NCBI GenBank assembly: GCA_020026175.1
Contig: JAHHQV010000015.1
Coordinates: forward strand, 1-52,456
Origin: Phocaeicola sp.
GTDB lineage: Bacteria > Bacteroidota > Bacteroidia > Bacteroidales > Bacteroidaceae
DNA: 52,456 bases
Reading direction: 5' to 3'
Below, in pieces: positions 25,601-32,644 of this stretch (the first letter of the stretch is position 1; the number at the start of each line of letters is the position of its first letter). The translations under genes were made by a program, and so were the position numbers. The notes under the pieces are model-generated. The model worked only from the letters and a program-made list of their open reading frames with translations. It had not been told where the DNA came from and ran no database searches.

Positions 25601-26294
25601 GATGTGGATGAGTCATTCTTGCTGGCCTTCAATGGTATGGCAGACATACGATTATTATTTTGAACCTACAGCTGCTTATTTTGGTATAAAGAAGGCATGT
25701 GAACCATTGCATATACAGTGGAACCCTGCTACAGACGAAGTGGAAGTAGTAAACTATAGTGCTGGAAACAAAGAAAATCTTACAGCAAAGGTTCAGATAT
25801 TGAATATGGATGCTACATTGGCTTGGGAAAAGGAAACAACTGTAAATAGCAATGAAGATACAACAAACGAATGTATCAAGTTGGAATTCCCTGAATCATT
25901 GTCGAAAGTTCATTTTATCAAGATGTGGTTGTATGAAAACGGAAAACTGGTTTCGGATAATTTCTATCATCGTAGTTTGGAAGAAAACAATTATCAGGAT
26001 TTGAATACTCTTCCTTCGGTTAAACTTCTTTCGGATGTAAAAGTTCAGAAAGGTTCTGATGGGACATGGAGTGCTGTTGTAAATATAGAAAACACTTCTA
26101 AACTACCAGCTTTGATGATTCGTCTGAATGTTGTAGGTGATAAGGATGGTGATCAGTTCTTGCCTGTATTCTATTCTGACAATTATTTCTCACTTCTTCC
26201 TGCAGAGAAGAAAGAAGTAAAAATCTCATGGAAAGATGTTGATACTCGTGGTAATGCTCCTATAGTGAAAATAACTGGTTTCAATGTAGAGTAA
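22680..26294 (+). CDS. Glycoside hydrolase family 2 lipoprotein with discoidin-like domain
   Basis: The protein has 1204 residues with a lipoprotein signal (SASVFSGC, Cys about 29). An F5/8 type C-like domain lies at about 235-370 (VYVDLGSVSSFDKVVLHWVD; ARYVRVLMDK). The GH2 sugar-binding domain (about 385-590) has FWYRNEFDVP, then come the Ig-like domain and a TIM barrel from about 705. The acid/base Glu is in YCGRNEG (about 825) and the nucleophile Glu probably in HSERGMP (about 885). Closest by motif to exo-acting beta-mannosidase or exo-glucosaminidase GH2 enzymes; the substrate is unknown. No SusC/D genes are near, so it is not in a classic PUL. Confidence 0.88.
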   Translation: MIKKIKSQQTMGALKLFGMAMVSASVFSGCNGSSSTMDFSRSDYYTRGIGQYPGNPSEDFSPELKPDDTYRNIALLRAAYQSSSHDYNLVAQLITDGIVTTEQPKYLELSTPDGKKPRREREWMIDQGPYSRNVTVGADTYFLYELKNYSKKAKKVYIRGNVAYDASKAKSGFEFICQGSNDGKTWDELAKHSGKGLPGKASSHLMHSDPNKQSEKGNLPVRNIEETIDFSKSGDYSYYRVCFKMQGAAYWTIMDMNFFCNNEIVEMKPSQFFNSSWMSATNNQEWVYVDLGSVSSFDKVVLHWVDKAVNGKIQTSNDAKQWTDVASLPQSDGLTDEIAVKGNARYVRVLMDKAANKHYILSELEVMGKGGLVPQPAVQPSANGSEIKLSGGNWKLQRASEVSAKGEEISTSAFDARKWIVATVPGTILSSYKNIGALPDPNYSDNQLNISESFFYSNFWYRNEFDVPANFKKERLFLNFDGINWKAYVYLNGKKIGRIEGAFKRGIFDITADAVEGKNVLAVEIIKNSHIGAIKEKNKQSTDFNGGILGADNPTFHATIGWDWIPTMRGRNIGIWNDVKLTTSGKVTVSDPLVESVLPLPDTTSVRLTAEVIVKNNDTNPVKGTLEGKVGDITFSRSVELNSGEVRAVRFTADEFAQLNIKNPRLWWPKGYGQPNLYDANFTFKVDEKVSDSKDFKVGIRQMTFNEDNHVLNMYINGRRFIGRGGNWGFSESNLNYRAREYDAAVAYHADMNFTIMRNWVGMIGDEELYEACDKHGIMIWQDFWLANPADGPNPYYPEMFIDNAKDYVRRIRSHASLALYCGRNEGFPPAVIDKELRRIVKNEHPGLHYISSSADDVVSGHGPYRMLPAKTYFTLETGNDKFHSERGMPNVLTYEGFQRTYSPEGIWPQSHEWGMHDYTLEGAQGATSFNEIIAKGYGEANNAKQFTEKAQWVNYDGHRSLFESRSKNRMGLLMWMSHSCWPSMVWQTYDYYFEPTAAYFGIKKACEPLHIQWNPATDEVEVVNYSAGNKENLTAKVQILNMDATLAWEKETTVNSNEDTTNECIKLEFPESLSKVHFIKMWLYENGKLVSDNFYHRSLEENNYQDLNTLPSVKLLSDVKVQKGSDGTWSAVVNIENTSKLPALMIRLNVVGDKDGDQFLPVFYSDNYFSLLPAEKKEVKISWKDVDTRGNAPIVKITGFNVE

Positions 26295-26338
26295 ATTGAA
26301 CTTATGAAAAGAGTTCCTTGATAGGAATCATTATAATA

Positions 26339-26434
26339 AAAAATCCTCCTGGTAGCAATGAGTGAAGTGACCCCAAAAAGTTGGATACAATACTTTTGGT
26401 AACACTTCACAATAAGCTCAGGAGGATTTTTTTT
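26339..26434. repeat. Long imperfect palindrome carrying an IS3-like end
   Basis: Outer arms AAAAATCCTCCTG (26339-26351) and CAGGAGGATTTTT (26419-26431) pair perfectly. Inner arms GTGAAGTGACCCCAAAAAGT and ACTTTTGGTAACACTTCAC also pair. The inner left arm contains TGACCCCAAAAAGTTGGATA (26368-26387), which resembles an IS3-family terminal repeat. It may also act as terminator for the GH2 gene and for the leftward cassette. Confidence 0.65.
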
Positions 26435-26489
26435 GTTTGGTTTATAGTGCTTTTATATAGTTTTTAGGAATCCTATCTCTATTACGTTT

Positions 26490-26583
26490 TTATTTTGATT
26501 CTTTGCTGCGGTATTCGGTAGGTGTTATTCCCTTAAAAAAGCTTTTTATTTTCTGCGAAATATATTGTCTGTTATCAATATAA
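26490..26583 (-). pseudogene. IS3-family transposase OrfB C-terminal remnant
   Basis: The reverse strand reads YIDNRQYISQKIKSFFKG then ITPTEYRSKESK and a stop, similar to the end of IS3 OrfB (pattern YNxxRIKxKLKGxSPVQYR). It overlaps the last codons of the nucleotidyltransferase gene in another frame. The IS3-like terminal repeat lies about 100 bases further on in the correct orientation. The rest of the element is gone. Confidence 0.6.
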
Positions 26584-27339
26584 ATTGTAGTTATCGTTAG
26601 AAGACAGACTTGAAATGAATTCCTCTGCTTTTTCTAAATTATTAGGTTTGCCTATATCTATAAGTTTTATTTCAGATTTAAAACATGCCCCTATTATGGC
26701 AGTATTACACTCATTCAGATAGAAGTCCATTATTGGGAATTTTCCAGTCCATTTATTTTCCATAAAATTAAATATAGACTTAGATACAACGTGTACACCA
26801 CTGAAGGCATATTTGTTATTTATATCAGGGTTATATTTAAAACCTTCCGGTTTTGTTTCTCCTGTGTTTATGTTTATCCATCCGTTCAGTCTATTTCTGT
26901 TGTCAAAAACAAGATAGCGTGATGTTTCCCTTTGGCTTACCATCAGTGTTGCATCATTTCCAGATTCAATATGAAATCTATATAGTTTGTTTAAATCTAT
27001 GTCAGATAGAATGTCTACATTGTGAATCAATATAGGTTCATTGGAAGGAAAAGATTTGATTGCACGTTTTATTCCTCCACCGGTATCAAGGAGCATGTCT
27101 CTTTCATCACTAATGTGTATTGTGATTCCAAAATTGTTGTTGGCCTGAATGAAGTCTATAATCTGTTGTCCGAAGTGGTGTACATTAATTATTATTTCAT
27201 TGAATCCAGCTGCCTTCAGCTTTTTAATCACATGTTCCAAAATAGGGCGTCCTGCTATTGGCACAAGAGCTTTTGGTATGGTATCGGTTATTGGCCTTAA
27301 TCTGGTGCCTAGTCCAGCTGCAAAAATCATTGCTCTCAT
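26575..27339 (-). CDS. Sugar-1-phosphate nucleotidyltransferase (MurU-like)
   Basis: The protein has 254 residues and activates a sugar-1-phosphate with NTP. N-terminal signature MIFAAGLGTRLRPITD then IPKALVPIAGRPILEH (about 4-35); metal-binding Asp in ILIHNVDILSD (about 105). The C-terminus has the ending YAFSGVHVVSK and a DIGKPNNLEKA segment, as in MurU and RmlA-like enzymes. The start is ATG at 27339, two bases after the RapZ-like stop; an earlier TTG is unlikely. Operon position after an AmgK-like kinase suggests MurNAc- or GlcNAc-1-phosphate as substrate. Its last bases may derive from an IS3 insertion. Confidence 0.82.
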   Translation of the reverse strand: MRAMIFAAGLGTRLRPITDTIPKALVPIAGRPILEHVIKKLKAAGFNEIIINVHHFGQQIIDFIQANNNFGITIHISDERDMLLDTGGGIKRAIKSFPSNEPILIHNVDILSDIDLNKLYRFHIESGNDATLMVSQRETSRYLVFDNRNRLNGWININTGETKPEGFKYNPDINNKYAFSGVHVVSKSIFNFMENKWTGKFPIMDFYLNECNTAIIGACFKSEIKLIDIGKPNNLEKAEEFISSLSSNDNYNLY

Positions 27340-27340
27340 T

Positions 27341-27766
27341 TCATTCCGATTCAAATGTTTTTTCTATGTTTTGTTCTCTATGTAATAGCTCAATCTTTAT
27401 GCCGTACTTTTGGTATATGTGTTCAGCTGTATGTTGTGCTGAGTAAACAGAACGGTGTTGTCCTCCTGTACATCCGAAACAAATCATCAGATTGGTAAAT
27501 CCTCTTTTGATGTATCTGTCAATATGAGTATCGATGATAGCATATACATTATAAAGAAAATCTGTAATTTCTCCGTCTTTTTCAAGAAATTCTATTACAG
27601 GTAAGTCTAGACCTGTAAGCTGTTTGTATTCATCATATCTCCCAGGATTATGTATAGAGCGGCAGTCGAAAACATATCCTCCTCCATTGCCGGAATTATC
27701 TTCCGGAATTCCCTTACGATATGAAAAACTCATGACTTTCACAGTCAGTTTGTTGTCTGTATTCAT
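27341..27766 (-). CDS. RapZ C-terminal-domain protein (stand-alone)
   Basis: The protein has 141 residues corresponding only to the C-terminal half of RapZ/YvcJ: VMSFSYRKGIP (about 11-21), VFDCRSIHNPGRYDEYKQLT (about 32-51), then ICFGCTGGQHRSVYSAQ (about 96-112), a conserved phosphate-binding-like loop. The kinase-like N-terminal P-loop half of RapZ is absent. In E. coli the C-terminal domain senses glucosamine-6-phosphate and binds small RNA. It overlaps the kinase gene by four bases and is followed two bases later by the nucleotidyltransferase, so the three are co-translated. Sensing of amino-sugar phosphates is inferred. Confidence 0.85.
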   Translation of the reverse strand: MNTDNKLTVKVMSFSYRKGIPEDNSGNGGGYVFDCRSIHNPGRYDEYKQLTGLDLPVIEFLEKDGEITDFLYNVYAIIDTHIDRYIKRGFTNLMICFGCTGGQHRSVYSAQHTAEHIYQKYGIKIELLHREQNIEKTFESE

Positions 27767-28773
27767 ATGTCTATAGTGTTTATTTTTGTTTCTGATAATT
27801 CTTTCAGTATATTATTCAAATAGTTATATTCTTTAAACCCCTCGGATAGCAGTTCTTTTAAGTTTTTCAATGCAAATGGAATACTTTCTATGAAATGTCT
27901 TTTTCGTTCCATCAATCCTCTGAAACCGTATGCTCCGAGAACTTGTAATGTACGGAATAGAACGAAATGCTTTAGCTTTTTCTTGAAGTCATGATGATTG
28001 ATAGACATGTATTTGTTGAGGTTTTCAATGTAAATATCAATCATTTCATTTCTCATTTCATTGGAGAAATTTGCTTTTGCCTGCCATAAGAATGATGCTA
28101 CATCATAATAAATTGGTCCTTTGCGTCCTCCTTGAAAATCTATAAAAAATGGTTGACTGTCTTTTATGATGACATTTCTGCTTTGGAAATCTCTGTACAT
28201 AAATGTGTTTGGATTTGATTCAAGAAGTATGTCCGACATGATTTCAAATTCGTCTTCCAGTGAATTTTCATTAAACTCCATCCCCGAAATTTTCAAGAAG
28301 CAGTATTTGAAGTAATTCAAATCCCACATTATAGTGCGACGATTGAATTCTGATATAGGATAACAATAACTGAAGTCCATATCTTCTGCTCCTTTAAACT
28401 GTATCTCGGGAAGTACGGATATTGTTTTTTTTATAAGTTCTTTCTCTTTTGATGAAAAGATACCAGTTTTTCTTCCTTCAGATATCAAGTTGAAAAGAAT
28501 ATCATCTCCTAAATCTTCTTGAATGTAAGTATTCCCATCATCTGATATTCTTAATACTTCTGGTACTGGTATGCCTTTTTCTCTGAAATGACTTGCCATG
28601 TATACGAATGATTTGTTTTCATCCTTTACGTTGCCACATACACCTATAACATTGATTGTTCCTTTAAGGCGGAAATATTGACGGTTTGATCCAGACCCGG
28701 TAAGTGGTTCAATCAAATCAGGCTTTTTACCAGTGTATTGCTTGTATAACTTTGAAAGTGTATCTTTTTTCAT
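27763..28773 (-). CDS. APH-fold sugar kinase (AmgK-like)
   Basis: The protein has 336 residues with the aminoglycoside-phosphotransferase fold. The N-lobe contains LTGSGSNRQYFRL (about 23-35), and YIQEDLGDDILFN marks the hinge. The catalytic loop is MYRDFQSRNVII (about 193-204, in place of HRDFHxxN) and the metal-binding Asp is in FFIDFQGGRKGPIYYDVASFL (about 209-229). AmgK phosphorylates MurNAc/GlcNAc at C1 in cell-wall recycling. The same order AmgK-like, RapZ-C, MurU-like points to that role here. It lies 22 bases after uvrA on the same strand. Confidence 0.82.
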   Translation of the reverse strand: MKKDTLSKLYKQYTGKKPDLIEPLTGSGSNRQYFRLKGTINVIGVCGNVKDENKSFVYMASHFREKGIPVPEVLRISDDGNTYIQEDLGDDILFNLISEGRKTGIFSSKEKELIKKTISVLPEIQFKGAEDMDFSYCYPISEFNRRTIMWDLNYFKYCFLKISGMEFNENSLEDEFEIMSDILLESNPNTFMYRDFQSRNVIIKDSQPFFIDFQGGRKGPIYYDVASFLWQAKANFSNEMRNEMIDIYIENLNKYMSINHHDFKKKLKHFVLFRTLQVLGAYGFRGLMERKRHFIESIPFALKNLKELLSEGFKEYNYLNNILKELSETKINTIDI

Positions 28774-28795
28774 CTGTATTTGGATAGATTGATGT

Positions 28796-31576
28796 TTATT
28801 TCTTTATGTTCAGTTTCTCTGCAAGAAACTGTCCAGTGTATGATGCTCCACATAGGGCTACATCTTCCGGAGTTCCGGTAATTACAAGATTACCTCCTTT
28901 GTCACCTCCTTCAGGACCGAGGTCTATAATATAATCGGCACATTTTATTACGTCCATATTGTGTTCTATAATAACAATACTGTGTCCTCTTTCTATCAAA
29001 GCATCGAAAGCTTTGAGAAGTTTCTTTATATCATGAAAATGAAGTCCTGTGGTAGGTTCGTCGAATACAAACATAGTAGGTTGTGCCTTTTCTACACTTA
29101 GGAAATAGGCAAGCTTTACTCGTTGGTTTTCGCCACCGGACAGAGTAGATGATGATTGTCCAAGTTTGATATATCCTAGACCGACCTCTTGAAGAGGCAG
29201 CAGTTTTTTCACTATTTTTTTCTGATTATTTTCGGTAAAGAATTCTACTGCCTGATTGACTGTCATTTCTAGAATGTCGAATATGTTCTTGCCTTCGTAT
29301 CTCACTTCCAAAGTGTCATTCTTGAATCTTTTGCCATGACATGATTCACATTCCAATACGAGATCGGCCATGAATTGCATTTCTACCGTAACCGTTCCTT
29401 CGCCCTTACACTCTTCGCATCGTCCTCCTTCCGTATTGAACGAGAAGAATCCTGCCGTATATCCCATCTGTTTAGAGAGAGGTTGGTCTGCATATAGTTT
29501 CCTTATTTCATCGTATGCTTTGACATATGTCACAGGGTTGCTTCTTGATGATTTTCCTATAGGATTTTGGTCTACAAACTCTATGTCTTTTATCATCTTT
29601 ATGTCACCATCCAATGATATAAATTCGCCAGGACGTTCGCTTGCTTCACTATATTCGCGCTTTAGTGCCTTATAGAAGACATCTCTTACTAGAGTACTTT
29701 TTCCAGAGCCGCTTACTCCGGTAACGACAGTCATTACATTGAGAGGAAACTTTACATCAATTCCATTAAGATTGTTTTCTCTGGCACCTTTGATTTCAAT
29801 GTAGTTGTTCCACGGACGATGTGACAATGGAACAGGTATAGTGTCTTCTCCCAACAGATACCTTACAGTGTGGCTTTTGGTGTTTTTTTGAAGGTCGTTC
29901 ATGTTTCCTTGATATACGACTTCACCACCAAGTCTACCTGCATCAGGACCTATATCGATAATATAGTCGGCTGCTCTTATTATTTCTTCGTCATGTTCTA
30001 CTACAACCACAGTGTTGCCTAGAGCCTGTAATTGTCTTAAAACTTTGATGAGTTTCTCTGTATCTCTGCTATGAAGTCCTATGCTTGGTTCGTCGAGGAT
30101 ATATAACGAACCTACAAGACTACTGCCAAGAGATGTAGCAAGATTGATTCGCTGACTTTCACCTCCTGACAGAGAATTGCTAAGGCGATTGAGAGTGAGA
30201 TACCCCAGACCGACATCCGACAAGAAAGTCAGACGGCTGTTTATTTCATTAAGCAATCGCTGCGCTATAATCTTGTCATTATTTTCTAACTTTAATGTAT
30301 GGAAAAATTCTTTAAGTTCGTTTACTGGCATTTCTACCAGTTCGCATATTGATTTTCCTCCAACTTTCACGTAAGTAGCTTCTTTCTTCAGTCTGCTTCC
30401 TTTACATGTAGGACAAATTGTTTTTCCTCTGTATCTTGAAAGCATAACACGGTACTGAATTTTGTACTGATTTTCTTCCAGCATTTTGAAAAATGTATCA
30501 ATGCATGTCTTTTCTCTAGGACCATGCCACAGATATTCTTTTTGCTCTTCTGTCAGTTCGTAGTATGGAGTGAATATTGGAAAGTTGTGTGATGGTGCTT
30601 CACGAAGAAATTCCTGTAACCATTCTCCCATTTTTTCTCCACGCCAGCACATAACGGCTCCGTCGTAAATGCTCAATGCACGATTGGGTATTACAAGATG
30701 TTCGTCTATTCCTATGATTTTTCCGAAACCTTCACAAGTAGGACATGCACCTATAGGTGAATTGAAAGAAAACATTTGGTCTGTAGGCTCTTCAAATACT
30801 ATACCGTCTGCTTCGAACTTTGTACTGAAACAATATAGACGGGTATCCCCATCTGGCTGATAAAAACGTAGCATACATGCACCGTCACCCTCGTACATTG
30901 CAGTTTCGGCAGAGTCTGTCAGTCGGCTTATAGCATCCTTTTCATCACTGCAACTCATTCTGTCAATCAAGAGATAGACCTTGTCACTTTCATCGTATTT
31001 ATAATCTTCTATCCTTACTATCTCACCATCTACTTCAAGGCGTGTGAATCCTTGTTTAAGGTCCATGTCTATCTGTTCCTGAGGGGTTCTTCCATCGCGT
31101 GGCAATAGAGGTGCCATGACAGTGTATCTTGTACCCTTAGGATATGATAGCATGCATTTCACTATATCCTCTGGAGTATCTTTGTTTACTAGTTTTCCGC
31201 TTACAGGTGAATATGTTTTTCCTAATCTTGCAAATAAAAGGCGCAGATATTCATAAATTTCAGTTGAAGTTCCTACGGTAGAACGAGGATTACGGCTTAC
31301 TACTTTTTGTTCGATGGCAATAGCTGGTGGAATACCTTTTATGTAGTCACATTCTGGTTTCCCCATTCTGCCAAGAAATTGGCGTGCATATGATGAAAGG
31401 CTTTCAACGTATCGTCTTTGTCCTTCAGCATATAATGTATCAAAAGCCAATGATGATTTTCCGGATCCTGACAAACCTGTCACTACAATAAGTTTGTTAC
31501 GTGGAATATCTACGTCTATATTCTTAAGATTGTTTACTCTAGCTCCCTTTATATGTATATATTTGCTCTCAGACAT
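28796..31576 (-). CDS. uvrA: Excinuclease ABC subunit A
   Basis: Damage-recognition ATPase of nucleotide excision repair. Two ABC modules: Walker A GLSGSGKSSLAFDT (about 32-45) and GVSGSGKSTL (about 630-640), with signatures NSLSGGESQRINLA and STLSGGENQRVKLA. Zinc modules appear in CPTCEGFGK, CPTCKGSRLKK and CEECKGEGTV with CESCHGKRF. The start is set at MSESKYIHIKGARVNNLKN (926 aa); ten codons upstream belong to the leader. The TAACTTTG promoter element lies 28 bases before it. The AmgK-like cassette follows 22 bases downstream. Confidence 0.98.
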   Translation of the reverse strand: MSESKYIHIKGARVNNLKNIDVDIPRNKLIVVTGLSGSGKSSLAFDTLYAEGQRRYVESLSSYARQFLGRMGKPECDYIKGIPPAIAIEQKVVSRNPRSTVGTSTEIYEYLRLLFARLGKTYSPVSGKLVNKDTPEDIVKCMLSYPKGTRYTVMAPLLPRDGRTPQEQIDMDLKQGFTRLEVDGEIVRIEDYKYDESDKVYLLIDRMSCSDEKDAISRLTDSAETAMYEGDGACMLRFYQPDGDTRLYCFSTKFEADGIVFEEPTDQMFSFNSPIGACPTCEGFGKIIGIDEHLVIPNRALSIYDGAVMCWRGEKMGEWLQEFLREAPSHNFPIFTPYYELTEEQKEYLWHGPREKTCIDTFFKMLEENQYKIQYRVMLSRYRGKTICPTCKGSRLKKEATYVKVGGKSICELVEMPVNELKEFFHTLKLENNDKIIAQRLLNEINSRLTFLSDVGLGYLTLNRLSNSLSGGESQRINLATSLGSSLVGSLYILDEPSIGLHSRDTEKLIKVLRQLQALGNTVVVVEHDEEIIRAADYIIDIGPDAGRLGGEVVYQGNMNDLQKNTKSHTVRYLLGEDTIPVPLSHRPWNNYIEIKGARENNLNGIDVKFPLNVMTVVTGVSGSGKSTLVRDVFYKALKREYSEASERPGEFISLDGDIKMIKDIEFVDQNPIGKSSRSNPVTYVKAYDEIRKLYADQPLSKQMGYTAGFFSFNTEGGRCEECKGEGTVTVEMQFMADLVLECESCHGKRFKNDTLEVRYEGKNIFDILEMTVNQAVEFFTENNQKKIVKKLLPLQEVGLGYIKLGQSSSTLSGGENQRVKLAYFLSVEKAQPTMFVFDEPTTGLHFHDIKKLLKAFDALIERGHSIVIIEHNMDVIKCADYIIDLGPEGGDKGGNLVITGTPEDVALCGASYTGQFLAEKLNIKK

Positions 31577-31603
31577 GATATTTGCTTGGTTATAGTGAAT
31601 GAG

Positions 31604-31611
31604 CAAAGTTA
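31604..31611 (-). promoter_or_regulatory. -7 element of uvrA
   Basis: Reverse-strand TAACTTTG, 28 bases upstream of the start codon. No clear TTG at -33. Confidence 0.6.
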
Positions 31612-31744
31612 CATAAAATCTCAGAAATTGGAATAAAATATATTGGTTAATCGGTGATAGATCTGTTTTTTATGTAAGATGAATCGAGTGCTGTAAGGTT
31701 TGCGTAAAGTAACATAAGGATATTGGAATGTTGTTATTTGTGAT

Positions 31745-32476
31745 TTAAAGTGCTGACATATTCTTTGTACGGACAGATTCTCTTGACTTACGTATATATA
31801 GCTTTATTATATGTTCGGGACATTTTCCGGAATTGGCGAATTTTCTTGTCCTTTCTGGAAATTTGTAGAGAGCTGTAGCCATAAACCATGCAACAGCCAT
31901 ATTGACATAATAGGGTAGCCCACTATTGTAGTCGGATTTTATTTTATCGTATTCTAGATGTTCTATAATACTGAATATTTTGTCTAAATGCTCCTCATCA
32001 AGATAGTGTGCCAAAGAAAATATTATTGCGAATCTAACCTCGAATTCTCTATCTGAATAAAAGTAAGGCATGAGGAAGTTCCATACAAGCTCTTTTGTTT
32101 CTGTTTTAGCTTTTCGAAGCCATTTTGCATCAGAACAGAATGTGTCGCACACAGCCCAGTTGTCTATTATCGGTATGAAGGTCTTGAACATTTCCAGTCT
32201 CTCGTCTGTAGTGACTTTAAGTCGATTGATAATCATTCCCCATATTATTTTTTCTTCGTATATACAGATTGACCTATTGTTGTTGAAAAGTTTTATTATT
32301 TCCATTCCTTTGTTTTCTTTTACAAGTTTTTGAGAAAGTGCTTTCAAATCTGGAATGTGTACTCCCATAATCTTGATATTAGGTAATGGTCTTATTATTT
32401 GTATATGTCCTTTTCTGTATTTTTCTTCTTTAATGAACCTCTCTGATATTAGAGGTGTAAGCATATGTTCTATCAT
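31745..32476 (-). CDS. AlkD-like DNA alkylation repair protein
   Basis: HEAT-repeat DNA glycosylase that removes alkylated bases. The entry motif MGVHIPDLKALSQKLVKENK (about 38-57), IIDNWAVCDTFCSDAKWL (about 108-125) with the conserved W and D, and AVAWFMATALYKFPERT (about 198-214) fit the DNA_alkylation family (PF08713). The length of 243 residues is normal. It stands alone between mutB and uvrA; both neighbours run the same way but with gaps of about 170 bases. Confidence 0.9.
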   Translation of the reverse strand: MIEHMLTPLISERFIKEEKYRKGHIQIIRPLPNIKIMGVHIPDLKALSQKLVKENKGMEIIKLFNNNRSICIYEEKIIWGMIINRLKVTTDERLEMFKTFIPIIDNWAVCDTFCSDAKWLRKAKTETKELVWNFLMPYFYSDREFEVRFAIIFSLAHYLDEEHLDKIFSIIEHLEYDKIKSDYNSGLPYYVNMAVAWFMATALYKFPERTRKFANSGKCPEHIIKLYIRKSRESVRTKNMSAL

Positions 32477-32561
32477 TTTTTTGTCTTATTAGTTCAGTTA
32501 TTACAAATCAGTGTTTTTTATGAGAATGATGTATTATGTAAAACAAGTCCTGTAATATAAA

Positions 32562-32610
32562 TGTCCTTTAAATACTATCGGAATAGTATCCAGATAGTAT
32601 CTAAAGGACA
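32562..32610 (-). terminator. Hairpin after mutB
   Basis: TGTCCTTTA (32562-32570) pairs with TAAAGGACA (32602-32610), and inner GATAGTAT/ATACTATC extends it. It lies about 35 bases past the mutB stop. No long T-run follows, so it is a probable rather than a typical terminator. Confidence 0.6.
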
Positions 32611-32644
32611 GATTTTATCTTTTTATTCTATTTGTTTTATAGGA

